Shown here: one piece after another, positions 23,476-33,600 of the stretch | Position numbering within the stretch: the first letter of the stretch is position 1 | Layout of the letters: every line of letters starts with the position of its first letter | NCBI GenBank assembly: GCA_037893245.1 | Contig: JBAIAA010000410.1 | Location: forward strand, 1 to 64,000 | Reading direction: 5' to 3' | Origin: Crossaster papposus | Lineage: Eukaryota; Echinodermata; Asteroidea; Velatida; Solasteridae | Length of the DNA stretch: 64,000 bases | Program-made: the position numbers and the translations under genes | Notes under the pieces: generated by a model | The model's database searches: none | What the model was told of the DNA's origin: nothing | The model's input: only the letters and a program-made list of their open reading frames with translations

Positions 23476-25005
23476 GGGTTCTTGCGTTTTAGACCGTCAA
23501 TAACCGTCGTACGCAAGCCTAGCCAATCAGCACTTGCGAGTGTTCATGAGGTCAGCGGTGCTTGCGTTCCATCCAATGAACTGTCGGCACTGTACCTTAG
23601 CTTGTTGTTATTCGTAATAAGGCCTGGCATACGATATACATGATTATTCTAATTATTAGTATATACACGCCCTCCTCTTGCTGGCGACTGACTTGTGTAC
23701 AATGGCGCTTACAATGACGCCCGGCCCGCTTCTATTGTTAAAAGGTTCAATGGGATACGTATGTACCTTACATGGCGGGAATTTCAATGGGGTATTTTCA
23801 ACATGCGGGTTGTAATGCAGGGAACACACAGGCCTGGTAATCACTTACACAAAGTACATAAACCAGCTTCCAGAGGGGGTGTTTATGAATATTAGTGCCG
23901 TCCACGCAAAAAAAACTTGTTTTTATTACCGTCAGACGTACCAAAACGCGGATGCCTTAAACTGGTGTATTCCATTTCCACCCCAGAGATAGAAAATGGG
24001 TATATTAACTCTCACATCAGAACCTATAAACGTGCACCGTGACCCACCCCCAAGCATAACGTAAAATGGGCAACTTTGTCATGCTGGGTAACTTTGGCCA
24101 CTACATGCAAAAAACAACCTTTTGTTGATGATTTTACTTGTATTTTTGGACATGGTTTTTATTATTTATGTAAATGATCAAAAAAAGAGTGGAAAAATAA
24201 CATCAAACTGGATTTTATGTGATATTTTAGAAATGTTTTTCCCCAAACGATCTGACCAAAGTTACCCTAACCCTGAATTTCCTTTAATGAGTATAAAACG
24301 TACAATACGCTTCCGGAAACTTATTTAACTCATTGTGTGTAACGAGGGCAATCGTAAATTTTAGCTTTTCAGAAAATTCTGGGGTGTTTGAGGAATCAAA
24401 TCGATTTTTTTTTTTTGTTTTTGTGCAAACGGATTTTATTTACGGTCAAAAAATGTTTGTTGGCTCAAACCCAACTCTATTGTAAAACATAACACGGAAA
24501 ATATAACATTATTGTTTAATATGCAAAAATATATTGTAAATTGTCTGAAAATATTGACCAAGGTTTCCCATTTTACGGTACAATGTCCACCACACTGACA
24601 CTGCGTGAGCAACGAGCAGTCGTTCGTGTTCCCTGCAATTGAAATGGTTTGATCCTGACAACCTGCATGTTGAAAATACCATTGAAATTCCCGCCACGTA
24701 CGTATCCCATTGTACCTAGCCTTGTAACAATAGAAGCAGGGACCGGTCCTTGCAAACGCCATTGTCCCATGTACATATCTGGCGTGTCGGTCACGCGACC
24801 AGCGGGGGGAGGGTGTGTCTACTAATGATTATAATAATCATGCAGATCGTGTGCCAGACCTTATTATGAATAACAATAAGCTACGGTACAGTCCCGATAG
24901 TTCATTGGATGGAACGCAAGCACCGCTGACCTCACGAACACTCGCATGTGCTGATTGGCTAGTCTTGCGTACAACGGTAATTTACGGTCTAAAACGCACG
25001 AACTC
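23476..25005. mobile_element. Element with ~380-bp inverted arms
   Basis: The left arm (about 23,476-23,835) and right arm (about 24,618-25,005) are inverted copies, visibly similar throughout: GCGTTTTAGACCGT, AGCCAATCAGCAC, GTTCATGAGGTCAGCGGTGC, GCGTTCCATCCAATGAACT, ATGGCGGGAATTTCAATGG and GTTTTCAACATGC all recur in reverse complement in the right arm with scattered mismatches and small indels. The 780-bp spacer is AT-rich without a protein. A related fragment (ATTTCGACCGGCTGTAATGC) lies at about 44,965-45,130. It resembles a long-inverted-repeat (foldback) DNA element; superfamily unknown. Confidence 0.7.
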
Positions 25006-25464
25006 TAGTTCCATTTGCCTTGGCGCCTACGTAGACGTAGCTGTAGCTGTAGACGTAGACCGTAGCTCTAGCCACCCGTTTCGGACACGGCCATAGTCTA
25101 ACGAAGATGTTTACCGATTTGTTTCCGAAGAGCAGTTAAAAACTAAATATTTGTTTATCATTTAGTTACACAAAAAGTGCATAAATTGACACAAATTGCC
25201 TTCTTAGTATTGGCAAAGAAAAGTAGTGTGGCTGGATTTCTATATATATTTTATTTTAGTAGGCCTAGTTTTTATTTGATCAAAAAATGCTCAGTAGGCC
25301 TATATAATTTTTGGACTAAGAACAAAAGTATTAAGGTCCACTAGCTTCCTTGTTTTGATGGGTGTATTATTTTTAACTTGAGTCTATAGATTTTAAACCC
25401 ATGCTGTGTACAATGTGGGCTAAAAATTCAAAAGGCATCCGGTTCGAATCCAAAGCCGTGTCCG
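25006..25464. other. Intergenic, nothing recognised
   Basis: AT-rich sequence with a GTAGACGTAGCTGTAGCTGT-like simple patch at 25,028-25,070 and two AGTAGGCCTA words. I see no exon, RNA gene or bounded repeat. Confidence 0.5.
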
Positions 25465-25584
25465 AATTGCTAGCTTTGGCTGTGACTTTGGCCGTTGCTA
25501 TACTGTTGCTAAGAGCGGACAATGACCGCCAATAGCAACAGCATATATAGCAACGGCCGAAGTCACAGCCAAAGCCAACAATTT
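25465..25584. mobile_element. Short palindromic MITE
   Basis: Arms GCTTTGGCTGTGACTTTGGC at 25,473 and GCCGAAGTCACAGCCAAAGC at 25,556-25,575, extending outward as AATTG and CAATT with mismatches. The whole is a hairpin of about 120 bp with a short internal loop that is itself partly inverted (GTTGCTAAGAGCGG / ACCGCCAATAGCAAC). Confidence 0.7.
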
Positions 25585-25588
25585 GAAC

Positions 25589-25862
25589 AAAATAAATGGG
25601 GTGTTTACGATAACAGCTTGAAAAAAATCCATGTAGGTTGGTCTAGGGAAATAATTGTATTTTGTCAGGTTTTTTTTTTCTTTTACGGTCGAGTTTTAGG
25701 CGTTGAAAATAGTTATGTTCGTGGCAAATATTTAAAACTACTTTTTATGTACAATTAGAAAAACTCGAAAAACAGCAATAACAAGTTTGAGGTCGGCAAT
25801 TTGGCTATTAGTATAAAACCAACAATCCAGATAGGTCGGGTTATCGTAAACACACCATTTTG
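25589..25862 (+). mobile_element. MITE family A, copy 1 (TGGTGTGTTTACGATAAC ends)
   Basis: Left end TGGGGTGTTTACGATAAC, right end GTTATCGTAAACACACCA, giving inverted termini of 18 bp. A second copy lies at about 55,008-55,262 in reverse orientation with shared interior words (GGTTGGTC, TTTTGTCAGGTTT, GTTATGTTCGTG, GAGGTCGGCAATT). No coding capacity. Confidence 0.7.
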
Positions 25863-25904
25863 TTATGCCTTATACTGATACAAAATTCAACAAAAGCTTC
25901 ATCA

Positions 25905-26225
25905 TTTTAATTTACTCTCCATATCACCAAACGGTGAAAATCTGACAAAAAAATGGCTCCTTTGAACTTATACTGGGAAACCGAAATAACGAATCTGCGC
26001 TCGCAACATAAATGCGACTTGAATAAAGCAAAGTGGGATTTAGTTAGGCATGATCGAAGAAAGGCAAAAAACACGTTTTCGGCCTAAATATACGCTATCT
26101 CGTCATAAGGAAATAAAGTCGCCAACAAAAAGCTGCTTTGTCTCCTTATGTACGCGATTAGTCATTCACCATTTTTCTTTTGAAAAAGTCACGAGTATAG
26201 GTTGACAATGAGTGCATGGTTGAAC
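25905..26225 (+). repeat. Dispersed repeat B, copy 1
   Basis: Shares long stretches with 54,285-54,640 (reverse orientation) and, with an internal deletion, 55,985-56,185: ACCAAACGGTGAAAATCTGA, TTGAATAAAGCAAAG, GAAAGGCAAAA, GTCGCCAACAAAAAGCTGC, GTACGCGATTAGTCATTC, GGTTGACAATG. It follows a family-A MITE here just as at 54-55 kb. No terminal inverted repeat was seen. Confidence 0.65.
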
Positions 26226-26261
26226 ATGCCACTCTCTTTTTTTTTGCCAATACACTGCAGA

Positions 26262-26951
26262 GCCAATCCCCGGGAAATAAATCCCCGGGAAATTCCCGGG
26301 GATTTTTTACCCCACCAACACCCCAGCAACCGTTCACACTAGACCCATTTGGTAACTCCCGACCCCACTATTTCCCGGGAATATGCACGGTCGTTTCACA
26401 CTGGCCATCAAACCCCGGGAAATGTGTAAACTGAGGGCGCCCATCAGGAAGTTCCCAAATTAATTGTGGGCGGAAGTCCAATCCCACAATGCCGCGCACT
26501 TCTTTTATTAAATATTAAAACCATTCATTTTACTCATATTCTTTAAAATTAAATTAATTGGAATATTTTCAAACGCTATTATTTGTCTTTTGTACTAATA
26601 ACTGTAAATATATTTACGAAAAGTTCGAAAGGTACTGCATTACAATACTAAGTCACCGCGCGAATTATTTGGCGCGCTATTTGTGACCCTGTGACCTTTC
26701 GAGATTACCCGTGGACGCAAAAAGGTGAGGTAAGTTCAAACCCTGCGACGTTCACACTAGTTGCTTTTCCCCGGGAAAAACGTTAAACCCCGGGGATTTC
26801 TCCTTTAACCCTACTCCCGAGCAGGGGTAAATATTTCCCGGGGAAAAGCAGTTTCTCGGGGATTTCCTTGGTAGTGTTAACAGACCGACCGAAATTTCCC
26901 GGCAATTTCCCGGGGAATTGCCGGGGAAATCGTCTAGTGTGAAAGGGGCTT
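26262..26951. mobile_element. CCCCGGGAAAT-rich long inverted-repeat element
   Basis: Both ends are dense in CCCCGGGAAA / TTTCCCGGGG words and carry TTCACACTAG (26,333) or CTAGTGTGAAA (26,933) in inverted orientation, typical of degenerate MITEs with CCCCTTTCACACT-like ends. The centre (about 26,455-26,740) is AT-rich. No transposase. Confidence 0.5.
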
Positions 26952-27022
26952 AAGATAGCTCAGTTGGTACAGCGCCGGTGGTAATCCGGAGGTCACAGTT
27001 TCAAGTTCTGCTCGTGCCAGTT
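26952..27022 (+). repeat. tRNA-like SINE piece
   Basis: ATAGCTCAGTTGGTACAGCG resembles an A-box with D-arm, followed by AATCCGGAGGTCACAG and TTTCAAGTTCTG as a degraded B-box. The acceptor ends do not pair and the B-box deviates from GGTTCRANNCC, so this is a tRNA-derived repeat or decayed tRNA, not a functional gene. Confidence 0.5.
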
Positions 27023-27181
27023 TCTTTGATTACTTGGAATTGAGTTTTAGCTAGTCAGGGACTTCCCTTGCGGGTTGATTGACGGGTTATTTTGTACTCG
27101 TCAAATTATGGTCAACAGCTTCTCACAGAACTACAATTTGAAGCAGAATTATTAATGTCGAATAAGGACGTTTTAACTTAC

Positions 27182-27618
27182 CCATGTATATAGACCGTCT
27201 TCTACCTTTTTAGGCTTTAGAACGCTTAAGTAATTCTCATAAAAGTCTGGGATCGTGATGGAGGTCAGTGGAAGCCCCTCCTGCTTAAAGTACTCGGTAA
27301 TCCTTGATTTGCTGTCGCTCCACGGGACAGGAGCCCCAGTGATGTTCTCGTAGTTCGACAAGGTGGTGAACACCAAGTGCGGGAGGCCGACCGCCATGCA
27401 GGCGTTAGCCACGTTCATGCCGTATTGGTACTCGTCCTTGACCGCCTCCTCCAGGACAAGCTCCACGGGAGGTAGGGTGACCAGGAAGCAGCAGTCCGCC
27501 CCTTGGAGAATCAGAATCAGGCTCTCTGTCTGGGCCAGCTCGGCCTGGACGAGTTGGCAGCCCGCTGCCTCCAGGTCCAGGGACTTATGGGAGGTGGGGT
27601 TGCGAGTGACGGCTCGCA
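27182..27618 (-). CDS. Isolated exon, NmrA-like (NMRAL1/HSCARG-type) protein
   Basis: One open stretch of about 145 codons resembles the middle of NmrA-like family proteins, atypical short-chain dehydrogenases that bind NADP(H) and act as redox sensors. Visible hallmarks: VRAVTRNP (end of the second beta strand), GADCCFLVT (the A-x-F-V-T strand), a NxVANACMAVGLPHLVFTTL-like helix-strand, SNYENITG, a FKQEGLPLTSITIP-like segment and FYENYL. It ends at a consensus donor (GG|GTAAGT) in phase 0. The 5' end must be an intron border because TAA directly precedes GTG in frame; the proposed acceptor (CCAATTAAG) has a poor pyrimidine tract. The N-terminal exon with the GxxGxxG dinucleotide motif and the C-terminal exons were not found on either side within the window. 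GC-rich codons contrast with the AT-rich surroundings. It is either part of a gene with very distant exons or a captured fragment. Confidence 0.7.
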
Positions 27619-29195
27619 CTTAATTGGAACTTGTCCATTTGCTCCAGAAAACTGAGCCCGGACACAGAAAAACAGGTGGTGTATCCTAAAAGCTGTTAAG
27701 GTAATATGGGAAACAAACCTATCAACAAAATTGTTGATGAAAATTGTTATACAATAGGCCCACAGCGTAACGTCATCTTAAAAGTACATATTTCAAGGTC
27801 CTGTTTCTAGAGAACTATAAGTCCGGCCGATTGGGCCTAAACATGGCATGTAGGTATGTGGGAAGCGTTATAAATGAATATTGAGGAGTCGTCACGATTA
27901 CGTCATATTAATGGTATAATAGTAAAATTGAAAAAAATCGGAAAAACTCCTAATGCGAAAAAGCCCTATGTTCTGTTTTTCGAACAGACATAGTTCTATT
28001 TTTGGCTTTTTTCCCGTACACGTTTCATTCTGAAGGTCACTTTTGTCATTAAACAGACTTGAATCTTATTGAAACTTTGCACATACTCAGAACTCATACT
28101 GAACTAGTGTCTAAAACTCGGATGTCATGACGACGTCATCACGTGACATGTGACGTCATCTTAAAGTTGTAATAATTTAATCTTTGAAAATCAATACAAA
28201 ATCAACCGCGAAGAACCGTAACTTGATGTTATATGAATTAATAGAATAATTAAGGATCTTCATTTTATTTCGTGTGCGTAAAATTACGTGACCCTTCCTT
28301 CCGGTCCAAACCGGAAGTGGCTTATAATTTGAAAGTGGAAAATAATGTGAACTTACTTTCAACGTTGTTAGTCTCTGGCTAGGCTGCACTCTACACAAAA
28401 GTTAAAGGTGACGTTATAAATTGTTATAGCGCCCTCTAGCGGCATGTTGAAAAATGTGTAAACTTGAATAATCAGTTGGTGTGTGTGGCGAAGTTTGCTC
28501 AAATCGCTTCATAACTGGTATTTATAATCAGCATCTTGTTAGAAACAAAGTGCCCGAGAGAAACAAATATGACGTCACTAGACCGTAAGTTACAATGAAA
28601 AGACCTTTAAACATATAAACATTGCTAAAAATCAACCGCGAAAGATAAAATCCAAAAAAATATTTTAAATTTTAAATTTTAAATTAAATGATAAGAACAT
28701 TTAACAAATGAAATCAAAAATGTAATGAACAATGAAAACAAAATGCGAAAAAGCCATATGCTCTGTTCCTTGAACAGACGTATTTCTAGTATAGTCTTTA
28801 TGTATTAATTGATAATTGTGTTATTTGTTATTCGTAGTCAAAGCAAGTAAAAAAAAACTAAATAAAATTTGTCATTAGGCTAGGTCCGGTAGTCGCCAAT
28901 GTACATGACAAAACGGGAGAATGATGCTGGCCGTTTCCGATTTTGTTTCCCTCTTGCATGAAATCGAAGTTCGCACTCGAAAGGCCTAATAATAAAGTAA
29001 TATCACTATTTAAAACCACAAAACTTTGCTAGCTTCGTCTTGTTTTATTAGCATTTGAACAAGTTTTTACAAGCATTTATAATACAATGGCAGATTAAGT
29101 CTGAGAAAAAAAGAAGGCGTGCTTAATGTGCTTATAATGCAAATCATAAGCAAATTTAAGTTCAATTGAAGGGACAATTTATCAACCAAAACAAT
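27619..29195. repeat. Intergenic, diffuse repeated sequence
   Basis: No gene recognised. GCGAAAAAGCCCTATGTTCT with CGAACAGACATAG (27,955-28,005) recurs as GCGAAAAAGCCATATGCTCT with TGAACAGACGTA (28,743-28,785), and AAAATCAACCGCGAA occurs at 28,198 and 28,628, suggesting an old duplicated repeat of about 0.8 kb. TGACGTCAT-like (CRE-type) and CACGTG words cluster at 28,128-28,160. Confidence 0.4.
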
Positions 29196-29416
29196 GGAGG
29201 CTACCGTTTTCTTAATATGTCAATCCCATATGTATTTCTGGTGTTACATGTATGTGTTGTTTCGTGTGTCTGTCTTTCTTGTATAATTGTAACTGGGGAT
29301 CTCTACTCGACAAGCTTTGCTTTTTAGGGATCCCTATCCACATATTATATATACAAATCTGTTGGTTGTCTCAATTGTTCATGTGGAAAATAAAGTGAAG
29401 TGAAGTGAAGTGAAAC
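29195..29416 (+). repeat. Probable non-LTR retroelement 3' end with (GTGAA)n tail
   Basis: A stretch containing a GGGATCTCTACTCGACAAGC / TTTAGGGATCCC stem and GGAAAATAAAGTGAAGTGAA, ending in four GTGAA units. A 3'-terminal microsatellite after a stem-loop is characteristic of CR1/L2-type LINE tails; no reverse transcriptase is present. Confidence 0.45.
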
Positions 29417-29459
29417 ATGATGTTGTTAATTCATTAACATAGAAAAATATGTAAGTCCA

Positions 29460-29775
29460 TATCTTAATAGGTGGTAAATTAAAATATGGATATGGAATGT
29501 TTATGTAAAACCGAGAGAAAAGGAATGCAAATCAGAAATATATGTACACAAACAAATGGCGTTTACACAATGTAAATACACGCATTGTTAAATTATTTAC
29601 ATTTACAACAACAACAAACATGCAAATCCAACCTGAACACGCGGTAAATTAAAAACTAGATATTGAATGTAATGTAATGTAATGTACACGTATGCAAAAC
29701 ATGAGAAAAAGAAATCGGAAATATATAATAAACAAACAAATGGCGTTTACGCAACGTAAACACATATTGTACACT
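29460..29775. repeat. Imperfect ~175-bp tandem duplication
   Basis: GGTAAATTAAAA ... ATATGGAATGT ... CAAACAAATGGCGTTTACAC (about 29,470-29,580) is repeated as GGTAAATTAAAA ... ATATTGAATGT ... CAAACAAATGGCGTTTACGC (about 29,643-29,765). A (AATGT)n patch occurs in the second copy. No gene. Confidence 0.6.
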
Positions 29776-30471
29776 GCAAATTAATCAAATTAATCAAATA
29801 CTTAAGTATTCCACCATAGACTTACACAAAATTCCCTGTGAATAGTTTTTACAAACTCTTAAAACCGTCTATGTTGTTGAATTTGACTAGAAAACGATCA
29901 AACACGCACTCAGTTGACCATTGCTGTAGTCAGCTGGGTGCCGGTTTGACTATATTTTAGTCAAATTAAACTAAAGTGTAGAATGTCTTTGTGGAGACCT
30001 TTAATTTGCTTGTCCTCTATTGTTTGGGGGTCTCCACGGGGTACCGAGGTTGGAAACACTATTTCCAAACAACCAAATATTTGTACAACATTCCCTCTAC
30101 CAAAAAACTCTACACAATTTAGCGTCTGGGTATGAACATATTTATTTGTTAACCACTTCCAACAGCGGTAACACTTCCAACCGATAACTTTGAAGTATAA
30201 TATAGTAGGTTTCAACATTTGTTTTACCCCCACCCCCCTTCCCCAACGCCTATATCCGCTCCTGACCACACAGGCAATGTATCATGTTTCGAGAAGAGCA
30301 GCTGTCCTTAAAGAGTCTCTATCAAGGGGCTCACTGCACACAATTTGGTTGTCCGCAACAAGTTGCCAGTGAAAATCAGTGCCTGGTAGAACGTTGCTCT
30401 TAGGCTGTCTCTGCGATAGAGTTTGTATAGAATCAGGTCAGGCGTGGACTAAACGTACTAAACGTATATGT
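29776..30471 (-). other. Probable 3' UTR / downstream flank of the LRR receptor gene
   Basis: Sequence following the stop codon at 30,472 in transcript direction. An AATAAA on the minus strand at about 30,137-30,142 could serve as a poly(A) signal. No other gene or repeat is recognised; the assignment to UTR is inference from position only. Confidence 0.35.
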
Positions 30472-30650
30472 TTAGTATTCAAAGTTGACTGCCATCGTTT
30501 GTGAATCCTGTTGTTCGCTGCCATCGTCGCTGCTCACCTCTATTTCAGGTCGACAACACCAGCCGCGGCACACCGCAGCGATGCACGACCCTAAGCGACA
30601 CAAGCATCCGTAACGCCATATAGCTTTTACGCTGGTCCATATCAGACTAG
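30472..30650 (-). CDS. Exon 14: end of last membrane segment and cytosolic tail
   Basis: 179 nt coding, acceptor TTTTTTTACAG, stop TAA at 30,474-30,472. Completes the last hydrophobic segment (ASLIW), then gives CLCRLGSCIAAVCRGWCC, six cysteines in 18 residues that could be palmitoylated near the membrane, followed by an acidic, Ser/Gln-rich tail ending NFEY. Confidence 0.8.
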
Positions 30651-33600
30651 CTGTAAAAAAAAGCAGAGAGAAAGAAATTATTTTCCTTTAAATAGTTTCT
30701 TGAAATCTTGCTCATCGCGTAAGGATCGAGTCATTTAACCATGTCATTATTCAGAATCACCGGCAATTGCAAGATGTAAACAGATCGATGGGATAAAACA
30801 GGTGGATGGGAATGGATTCTTACCAATGACAAACACGATGATACTGAGGTTCATCAGCACAAGAACAACAGAGAGGACCTCCTTTCTATATTGGCTGGAC
30901 TGAGCATCCTCGCTCGGCAGCAGAAGCAGCGATGCAGCCAACAGGTTCAGGAAGATGGTGCCAAGCGAGCACATCTGCAGACGATGCTCAGCGGCATCCT
31001 TCATAGGTTTGAAGTAAGCGTGCACTAGCAGAAAGCCCACCGATATTACTATGGTGACAAACATGGTAAAGTGATCGTCGGGCCCGTACAGCTGCACAAA
31101 CAGCGTCTGGACGATTTTACGTGCCAGCTCCAGAATCTCCCAGTACCAGAACTTTTGCTTGTAATTCTCGCACAGGAAACTCTCCCAAGTAAATGCAGCC
31201 TGGGTTGGCGGTTCACCGTGTAGGAGAAGCTCATCATCTGACTCATCGGGCACCAAACGACGTTCTCCAGTAACATTGAGCAAAGAATGATTCCCACCTT
31301 CCCCTCTACCACAGACAGTTCCGGTTTTCTTGTGTTTTCTGGCGTTCCACCACAAGAGAAGAAACAACAACAGAGGAAACCCAACCACATAGAAGAGGGA
31401 GACCTCAGCTGCATAGTTGTAATGAATATGCTGCTGCGTTTGGCAATCGATCGAGTAATCTGCTCGAAGTCTGGTGACATTGAAGGTGTTAATTTCGTCA
31501 ACGTAGAAGAGGTCACATCCAGTGGGCAATAATGTAAGGATAACACCAGACAGGCTGGGGTAGGAAATGAAAAGTAGTATCACCACAACCAAGTAACACC
31601 TCTGCTTGGCCTGCGACAGGAGAGCCATTTGTTCCGCAGGAGGTGTTTTCTTTGCTTTCAAGTAACACTTCTTGGAGCTGTAAAAACACCATGCCGCAAG
31701 CAAAACGAACACCACAAAAGTAATGCCGGCCAAGAACTCAATGTAAATATTGGGATAAGTAAAAGATGGGACATAGCATCTGGGACTGATCAACAATTGC
31801 ATGATATTCACCTGTAACAGTCTAAAGACGCCTGTTAGTATCTTCGGCCATGCAATTTCATAAAGCGCTGAGAATATCTCCCCAATGACCTGGTAGAAAC
31901 CCAGTAGGATCTTCCCTCGAGCAAGCAGCAGGCTGACGGCAGACCGACCGTTTCTTCGGTTTTTGCGCACCTGCCAAACTATGAAGACTACAATCAGAAC
32001 AACCACACATACAGCAATGACTTCAAGTAGAAACAACCACCATTTGGGACACTCAAAGCAGTGATCGAACCAACTGTAATACTTTGGGCTGCATTGGGAG
32101 CAAAGCCAACCCGTGTAGCCTTTCTCGCACGATGCGTTGATGCCACTCAGCACAACATTTTCACACAACTTATTGCGAGGACATTTATGCACTTTGGGTA
32201 ACACACCCCCAAACCTCTTGGTTGTGTTGTCATAGGTTTGATTTTTAGTGCGCACATTTTGAACAAATCGCTCGTAAGATAGGTAGTTGTCATCCAATAA
32301 ACCCCAATCCCAGGTCCACCAGAAGCCAGGACGGAGGTGTTGGTACTCCTCTGAGCAGTTGGTACCTTCAGTCGGACACAGATGGCATTCTCCAAACCGG
32401 TCAGTACGGTAGTATCCATCAAGACACGGACAGGCGCGGAAGCCAGCGTGAAGGCTTTTATTAGTACCTGTAGGACACACCTTGCAATCCCCAGGAGTGA
32501 TACCAGGGTGTGCCTCAGGCGTTACGTAGGTGCCATTGTTGCATCTCTGGCAGTTGAAACCTTGAGAGACGTCAGCCACCTGCCCCGTTTTGATTTGGTA
32601 AAATCCGCCTATATAGCAGAGAAAACAGAAATCCGATACGAAATTGGTTTAACAATACGACAAACACATACTAGATTTGAAATGTTATTTTGTTGACTTG
32701 TAGCCCATATAAAAGGGCAAACGGGCAGAAGATTTCAACTTCAAATATTATTTTCAATGATCTACAGGGTGTCTAATAAAATTATAACGCACATTTAGGT
32801 GATCGTAACTTCCTAAATAAGTGTCGGAATAGAAAAATTCTGTTCAGTAATTACGGAGAAATGAGCGATTATGTAACAGTAGTCGAAGAACACTTCCATC
32901 TAAGTTTGTTCATTACACAGATTTTCCCTTTTTAATTGCGATAACAGATTTAATTATTGCGCAAATTGGCGATAGCAAACTTCAATCTTTATCAAGTTTT
33001 AAATGTGAAAAATTATCTCGCTAACATTTATGTGCAGTATTATGTTGAACTATTACTTAGATTAAAAGAAAAAAGAGAACAAGAAAAAAAGTTATGAATG
33101 TAATCTTTGAAAGACGTATTGGTTAATTTCTTGTCTTTGATGTCTAAATCACTCAATATTAGCAAACTTGGATGTAATTAGTGTTCTTTGACTACTTTTA
33201 CGTAATCGCTCATTTCTCCGTGATTACTTAACCGAATCAAACGCGGTTTTCTTTACATTATAGCCAACTACATGTAATTTGACTTTATTTTGTAGCTTTT
33301 AATTGTTCAAATCCAACACTTATTTAGGAAGTTACGATCACCTAAAGGAGCGTTGTAATTTTGGTTGAGACACCCTGTATATATTTAAACCCAATTTGCT
33401 GTAATAACGTTGTTTCCATTTACTATACCGTGGCTAAAAAGAAACTGTGCGATCGCCTTGACACAATGTAATAATGGAAGCTTTCGATTTGTACTTGTTC
33501 CATCAGTTTTGTCGGGCGATTCACAATGCAGTGCGCCACCAAGCGTTTGACTCAAAAGAGCCACTTTTAAACTTTACGGTCGACTTCTTCCATATATCAT

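Noticed and set aside
26952-27022. Functional tRNA gene
   Set aside because: A-box is good but the B-box is degraded and the acceptor stem does not pair; it is a SINE-like remnant.
30824-32608. Classical rhodopsin-type GPCR in the receptor's membrane part
   Set aside because: More than seven hydrophobic segments, and no DRY, CWxP or NPxxY motifs; the pre-membrane cysteine block also does not fit the LGR hinge.
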